This document shows, in pieces, positions 60,005 through 64,000 of a DNA stretch of 64,000 nt. Source of the stretch: Arachidicoccus ginsenosidivorans (GTDB lineage Bacteria; Bacteroidota; Bacteroidia; Chitinophagales; Chitinophagaceae); the NCBI RefSeq assembly GCF_007971385.1, contig NZ_CP042434.1, forward strand, positions 620,001 to 684,000. The letters run 5' to 3'. Numbering within the stretch: position 1 is the first letter of the stretch; every line of letters starts with the position of its first letter. The notes beneath the pieces were generated by a model. That model had not been told where the DNA came from. It ran no database searches and worked only from the letters and a program-made list of their open reading frames with translations. Position numbers and translations under genes: made by a program.

Positions 60005-60030
60005 CAAATATAAGCATGATTGTGTAATCA
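60005..60030 (-). promoter_or_regulatory. -7 box and small palindrome upstream of the HipS-like gene
   Basis: On the - strand, TATATTTG (60005-60012) is a perfect -7 box, 65 bases before the HipS ATG. TGATT/AATCA around GTGT (60017-60030) lies between the -7 and the expected -33, the place for a repressor. The -33 box is weak. Confidence 0.45.
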
Positions 60031-60159
60031 GCCTTATTTGCGGTAATTTTTAGACACTTAAACTATGCTTATAAAACCAGCGACAAACTTAATATAAGAA
60101 TCCTTGATAGCCTAACATTTTCAATAAGCAAGCTCCCACATGCAAGCGCACCGCTACCA

Positions 60160-60199
60160 AAAAGCCCAATCCGGTTTTATAAAAACGAATTGGGCTTTT
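60160..60199 (-). terminator. Terminator of the S41/PDZ lipoprotein gene
   Basis: AAAAGCCCAAT (60160-60170) pairs with ATTGGGCTTTT (60189-60199), 11 bp with an inner stem. It lies 30 bases after the S41 stop on the - strand and isolates the HipS/HipT genes from readthrough. Confidence 0.82.
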
Positions 60200-60228
60200 G
60201 TTATTTAATAACTTAAAAAAATGTATGC

Positions 60229-62019
60229 TTACTTCAACTTAGCATGCGTCCTGACCATTGGCTTAAAATTGCGCCTGTTTTGCTGATCTTCAAAACTTTT
60301 CAAAGAAGACCGCAACCTGCTGTTTCCCCTGACCTTACTAGCCTTAAAACTGCTCTTTAATGACACCCTGGAACTTGCACCTGGCACCTTATAAGTATCG
60401 TCCAAAGATTGCAAAATACGGTTCAGTGATTCCAAAGGGTCTTCAGACTTACCAAAATCTGCCAGCACATCATCATACCCCAGGGCATCTGTCAACATTC
60501 CATCATAATAATCACCTTCTCCTGCAGCATTTAATGATTGGAACATGGACATATAGACGGTATAATCCCCTACCCTAAGATCAAAAAACCCGACTGGTTT
60601 GCCATAGGTTCTGATTTCTGTATTACCATTATTATCTGTTTCCGGGGATTCTGCATACCAGGCGCCGACTAAAAATACGCTGTTATAGGGTTTTAAAGCA
60701 TTGATCAATAGTTCACTGGCTGAAGCCGTGCCGCCACCTACTATAAAATAAATTCTTTTGCTGGTTGTTGCGATGGCGCCTGTCTTAGCCACCAGTTCAG
60801 TATTGCCTTTTACACTGTAATCAATATCAAACGTAGTATTGCCTGAAGGTGAGCCATCATCATTATATAACTTCTGGGACTTAAGCACGCTTTTTAAAAA
60901 ACTGGAATAGGTAGACGCGTCTCTTAGACTGTCGTTGTAATTCATGGAAAACAAGGTCTTACCGTCATTGCCGCTGGCAACAAATGCATTAGCCAGATAC
61001 TGGGAGGTTTCAACTGCACCGCCACCATTATAACGAAGATCTACAACAAGATCGGTCACATTTGCAAATTTTGCCAATGCCGCATCTAGCGGCTTCTTTG
61101 CATTGCTTAACTCGGTAAACCCTTCCAAAATCAGATACCCTACTTTTTTCCCGTTAGGTAAAGCAATCACTGAGTCCAGGATCACCGGATCAAATTCATA
61201 TTTTGTTTTTGTCAGTGTTTTTTCAGTGGTTTTCCACTTACCGCTCTTGGGATACAAAGAGTCAATGGTGACTATATCCAGACTGGTACCATCTAGGATA
61301 TCATTGTAGTATTTATTTAAGGCATCATTGCTGGTAAAATCATTAAAACTTTTAGCCTCTCCATTCATTTTATAAATAATATCTCCTCGTTTAAATCCTG
61401 CCTTTTGGGCCGGTGAACCATTGTCCACATATTTTAAAACAGTGACAATCGTATCATTATTAAAGGTCCTGTCTCCATCTGAATCTAAAATATAATTACC
61501 ATCAGTATCTACGGCGTAAGGCGGGGTAAATCCAAAATGGATTCCCAGGTCATTGCCATATCCGTCCAGCGTAAATGATTTTGTATTGGGCTGAACGAAA
61601 AACGAGGAATTGCCTCCACCCGTATTGTCGGCAGTCAAAAGCATATAGGAATACTTAGATTCTCCGGCATAGGTTGTATACTCATAGGGCTCACTCGTTT
61701 CTGCGTTAATAGGAATCTGAGTGAATGCATATAATTCCTTTTTCAGGCCAGCCAGACTGTCTGCACTTTGATATTGTTTGGGATTAAATTTCCCAAAAGT
61801 GGGCAAATCATTGTTCCAGAGATAGAATGCCTTAGCATACATATATAGAGAATCGTACAAAGAATGCGTAAAAGTATAGTCCCCGTAATAGGGATCAGTC
61901 TCTGTTCCAGCGCCATCCCCACCATTAGAAGGACTATCCACTACCTTTTTACAGGAAAAGGAAAATGCAGTTACCACCGCCAGTAAAAGGCAAAAAATTG
62001 ATACACGTTTATTAATCAT
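60229..62019 (-). CDS. S41/CtpA-type peptidase lipoprotein with PDZ domain
   Basis: This 596-residue protein has a lipoprotein signal (LLAVVTAFSFSC). The N-terminal region has a Gly/Asn/Asp-rich stretch and the YLWNNDLPTF motif. A PDZ domain follows at about residues 195-240 (NGSPAQKAGFKRGDIIYKMNG). The S41 core has DLVVDLRYNGGG and the nucleophile motif GGTASASE, the Ser before Glu intact. It works at the cell surface or in the periplasm. It differs from the pair at 13481-18004 in domain order and is a separate subfamily. It is a single gene with a strong terminator. Confidence 0.85.
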   Translation of the reverse strand: MINKRVSIFCLLLAVVTAFSFSCKKVVDSPSNGGDGAGTETDPYYGDYTFTHSLYDSLYMYAKAFYLWNNDLPTFGKFNPKQYQSADSLAGLKKELYAFTQIPINAETSEPYEYTTYAGESKYSYMLLTADNTGGGNSSFFVQPNTKSFTLDGYGNDLGIHFGFTPPYAVDTDGNYILDSDGDRTFNNDTIVTVLKYVDNGSPAQKAGFKRGDIIYKMNGEAKSFNDFTSNDALNKYYNDILDGTSLDIVTIDSLYPKSGKWKTTEKTLTKTKYEFDPVILDSVIALPNGKKVGYLILEGFTELSNAKKPLDAALAKFANVTDLVVDLRYNGGGAVETSQYLANAFVASGNDGKTLFSMNYNDSLRDASTYSSFLKSVLKSQKLYNDDGSPSGNTTFDIDYSVKGNTELVAKTGAIATTSKRIYFIVGGGTASASELLINALKPYNSVFLVGAWYAESPETDNNGNTEIRTYGKPVGFFDLRVGDYTVYMSMFQSLNAAGEGDYYDGMLTDALGYDDVLADFGKSEDPLESLNRILQSLDDTYKVPGASSRVSLKSSFKASKVRGNSRLRSSLKSFEDQQNRRNFKPMVRTHAKLK

Positions 62020-62455
62020 AGATTGCTTTGTAAGTTGAATATGAGCATTATTTTATTTGAATAATACTGTAATAAAGATAGCGGTTTTTGACATATTCCA
62101 ATATAAAAATCTATGAATCAGAAAAAAACAACCTTAAATGGAAAAATTACGACGATAACCTTTTAGGATTTTAGGATTTAAGCGGACAAATTAGCAAACT
62201 TAAACACAGGCATCTATAAACTTGTTTTCTCATAAACATGATGCTATTATTACCAGAAGGGAAAACATAGCATATTAATAATGAAAAGGTTCGGGAATAT
62301 AATTTGCATTGCTGTGCAAATTAAGTCCAGATAATAACCTTATTTGCAAGATACAGACACGAGAATCCAGCATAGGCAGGCTACACAGATCCAATTTCTG
62401 TTGGAAGGTTGCGCTGAAATTAGGCTGAGTATTAGGCTAAATAATGTACTGAATA
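62020..62455. other. 436-bp gap between the S41/PDZ and PspC-like genes
   Basis: No gene is visible. AATTTGCA (62301-62308) and TGCAAATT (62315-62322) form an 8-bp inverted repeat. At 62415-62465 the words ATTAGGCT, ATTAGGCT and ATTAGTCT recur, a short degenerate tandem. The promoter for the S41 gene should lie near its left end, but I cannot fix it. Confidence 0.4.
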
Positions 62456-62680
62456 TTAGTCTGAATATTTCAAGGGATTGCGTCTGGCAAATAAAACATA
62501 GCGTTTAATATTCATCCAGAAAGCCAGTACCATATAAATAATCACCGGGGATCCGAAGGTCAGAAATGAAATATAGATAAACCAAAGACGGATCCTGGAG
62601 CTGGCAATACCCAGTTTGGTACCGATAGCGGCACAAACCCCAAATGCCCTGCACTCAATAAAACTTCTAAATCTGTTCAT
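62456..62680 (-). CDS. Small PspC-domain membrane protein
   Basis: This 74-residue protein has the PspC core: FGVCAAIGTKLGIASSRIRLWFIY followed by a second hydrophobic helix (SPVIIYMVLAFWMN) and a Lys/Arg-rich tail. Such proteins are single-domain relatives of the phage-shock protein PspC in the inner membrane. No other psp gene is near. A full promoter lies at 62825-62853, leaving a leader of about 137 bases. Confidence 0.8.
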   Translation of the reverse strand: MNRFRSFIECRAFGVCAAIGTKLGIASSRIRLWFIYISFLTFGSPVIIYMVLAFWMNIKRYVLFARRNPLKYSD

Positions 62681-62824
62681 CTAAGTAAACTTTGGTGTCC
62701 AAAGATTTTAAATAGCTTCTTGTTTGAATCGGGCAATGTATAAATGCCTAATCCATACAAAAGGACCGCACGTGATTACAAGATTTGGGCCTTCAACGTC
62801 AAGTCTTGTATCTAAATGGACAGA

Positions 62825-62853
62825 CAAATATACAAAATCCTGAAAAACTCAAA
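62825..62853 (-). promoter_or_regulatory. Bacteroidota promoter of the PspC-like gene
   Basis: Read on the - strand, TTTG (62853-62850), 17 bases and TATATTTG (62832-62825) match -33/-7. A 7-bp inverted repeat TCTTGTA/TACAAGA (62861-62880) lies just upstream and may bind a regulator. Confidence 0.6.
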
Positions 62854-63027
62854 AATATCTTCTTGTATATTATTACAAGACTATAACAATCAAAGGATTT
62901 CATGCTTTAGGAGCATCAAACATAAAAATTAGGTGAACCAAATTTTAACAGATTGAAGTTTTAAAAATCCACCTGTTTTTAGTAACTTCGCAACAATTTT
63001 ATATCACACTATTTAAATTGTAATGTT

Positions 63028-64000
63028 ATGGCTTTTGATATTGACATGATCAAAAAGGTCTACAGTGAGCTACCTGACAGAATTGCAAAAGCACGCGCCG
63101 TTACCGGCACACCACTCACACTTGCCGAAAAAGTTTTGTATGCGCATTTACACAGCGACCAACCTTTAAAAAAATTCCAAAGAGCACACGATTATGTTAA
63201 TTTCGCACCTGACCGTGTCGCCATGCAGGATGCTACTGCACAAATGGCGCTACTGCAATTTATGCAGGCTGGTCGGCCAAAAGTAGCCGTTCCATCTACT
63301 GTACACTGTGATCACCTGATCATTGCAAAAGAAGGTGCAGCAAAAGACCTGGCGTTCGCAAAAGAAGAAAGTAAAGAAGTATATGATTTTCTGGGTTCTG
63401 TATCCAATAAATATGGTATCGGATTCTGGCGTCCGGGTGCAGGGATTATTCACCAGGTCGTACTAGAAAACTACGCTTTTCCTGGGGGTATGATGATTGG
63501 TACCGACTCACACACGGTAAATGCCGGTGGACTTGGCATGATAGCCATTGGGGTTGGTGGTGCCGATGCCTGTGACGTAATGGCTGGCTTGCCCTGGGAA
63601 TTAAAATGGCCTAAACTAATCGGCGTAAAACTGACCGGCAAACTCAGTGGCTGGTCTGCGCCTAAAGATATTATTCTAAAAGTAGCTGGTATCCTCACCG
63701 TGAAGGGTGGAACCGGAGCCATTGTTGAATATTTTGGCGAAGGTGCCCAATCTATTAGTTGTACCGGTAAAGGTACCATCTGTAATATGGGTGCTGAAAT
63801 CGGTGCCACTAACTCCACTTTTGGCTACGACGATTCTATGGGACGTTACCTGAGAGCCACTGGCAGGACTGAAGTCGCAGATGTCGCAGATTCTATCAAA
63901 GAGCATTTAACCGGGGATCCTGAAGTATATGCAGATCCTGAAAAATATTTCGATCAGGTCATTGAAATTAACCTGTCCGAACTGGAACCACACCTGAATG
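63028..64000 (+). CDS. Aconitate hydratase, 5' part
   Basis: The ATG at 63028 opens a frame that runs off the window. The first 324 residues match the mitochondrial-type aconitase used by Bacteroidota: CDHLI near residue 94, [14 protein letters not shown], the [13 protein letters not shown] active-site block and the [17 protein letters not shown] block. The latter lies close to the region that holds the first iron-sulphur Cys. The enzyme converts citrate to isocitrate in the TCA cycle. TAACTTCG at 62993-63000 may be its -7 box. The rest of the gene, with the swivel domain, is outside the window. Confidence 0.93.
   Translation, partial: MAFDIDMIKKVYSELPDRIAKARAVTGTPLTLAEKVLYAHLHSDQPLKKFQRAHDYVNFAPDRVAMQDATAQMALLQFMQAGRPKVAVPSTVHCDHLIIAKEGAAKDLAFAKEESKEVYDFLGSVSNKYGIGFWRPGAGIIHQVVLENYAFPGGMMIGTDSHTVNAGGLGMIAIGVGGADACDVMAGLPWELKWPKLIGVKLTGKLSGWSAPKDIILKVAGILTVKGGTGAIVEYFGEGAQSISCTGKGTICNMGAEIGATNSTFGYDDSMGRYLRATGRTEVADVADSIKEHLTGDPEVYADPEKYFDQVIEINLSELEPHLN

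Overview
The window comes from a Bacteroidota chromosome, most likely the Chitinophagia (Chitinophagaceae-like). The reasons are a PorX-type response regulator with a PglZ domain (the type IX secretion regulator), many promoters of the Bacteroidota form (TTTG about 17-21 bases before TAnnTTTG), Bacteroidota-specific protein types (split HipA, DUF1835 protein, metallophosphoesterase/BamA chimera, PspC-like small protein), and AT-rich intergenic DNA around moderately AT-rich genes. The genus is an inference. There is no rRNA, tRNA, CRISPR array, insertion sequence or prophage. The one RNA gene is the small SRP RNA.

Layout. 1-128: 3' end of a MarC-like gene. 129-13342: a stress or redox block on the + strand. 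A type II NADH dehydrogenase sits behind a perfect sigma-54 promoter with upstream paired repeats. It is followed by an SDR protein, two large GAF sigma-54 activators (the second frameshifted), a second SDR paralogue, an orphan protein, two alpha/beta hydrolases and a YciI-like protein. 13481-20286 (-): tandem S41 peptidase-like paralogues, a universal stress protein, a fluoride channel and an OmpA-like lipoprotein. 20473-29596 (-): a DUF1835 protein, PorX and an RND efflux operon. 30127-35502: ClpB (+), a hydrolase (-) and a Tet-like MFS exporter (+). 35519-50939: a long - strand run (unknown protein, GAF protein, phosphoesterase/BamA chimera, SdiA-regulated-like lipoprotein, PPK1, HD/Pycsar-TM fusion, PAP2 phosphatase, DedA, dicarboxylate symporter). 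51378-58421 (+): amino acid permease, NadB, lipid A-type acyltransferase, HAD phosphatase, a 68-residue protein, SRP RNA and a transaldolase. 58570-62680 (-): HipT/HipS-like pair, S41/PDZ lipoprotein, PspC-like protein. 63028 to the end (+): aconitase, cut by the window edge.

Two themes stand out. First, the left block looks like a sigma-54 regulon: two GAF-type enhancer-binding proteins lie between paralogous SDR genes, and a textbook -24/-12 promoter with candidate enhancer repeats drives ndh. Second, ppk1 lies 11 bp downstream of a gene that fuses an HD phosphohydrolase to a Pycsar-type membrane effector module, with no cyclase nearby. This is the best candidate here for an undescribed signalling or defence arrangement.

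Caution on sequence quality: seven otherwise normal genes (sigma-54 activator 2, porX, the RND pump, clpB, the MFS exporter, the phosphoesterase/BamA chimera, the PAP2 phosphatase) each contain one to three single-base deletions, 12 in total. Most lie in homopolymers, and restoring one base recovers the family sequence every time. Consensus error is the simplest explanation. I annotate these genes as one unit each and give the break positions.
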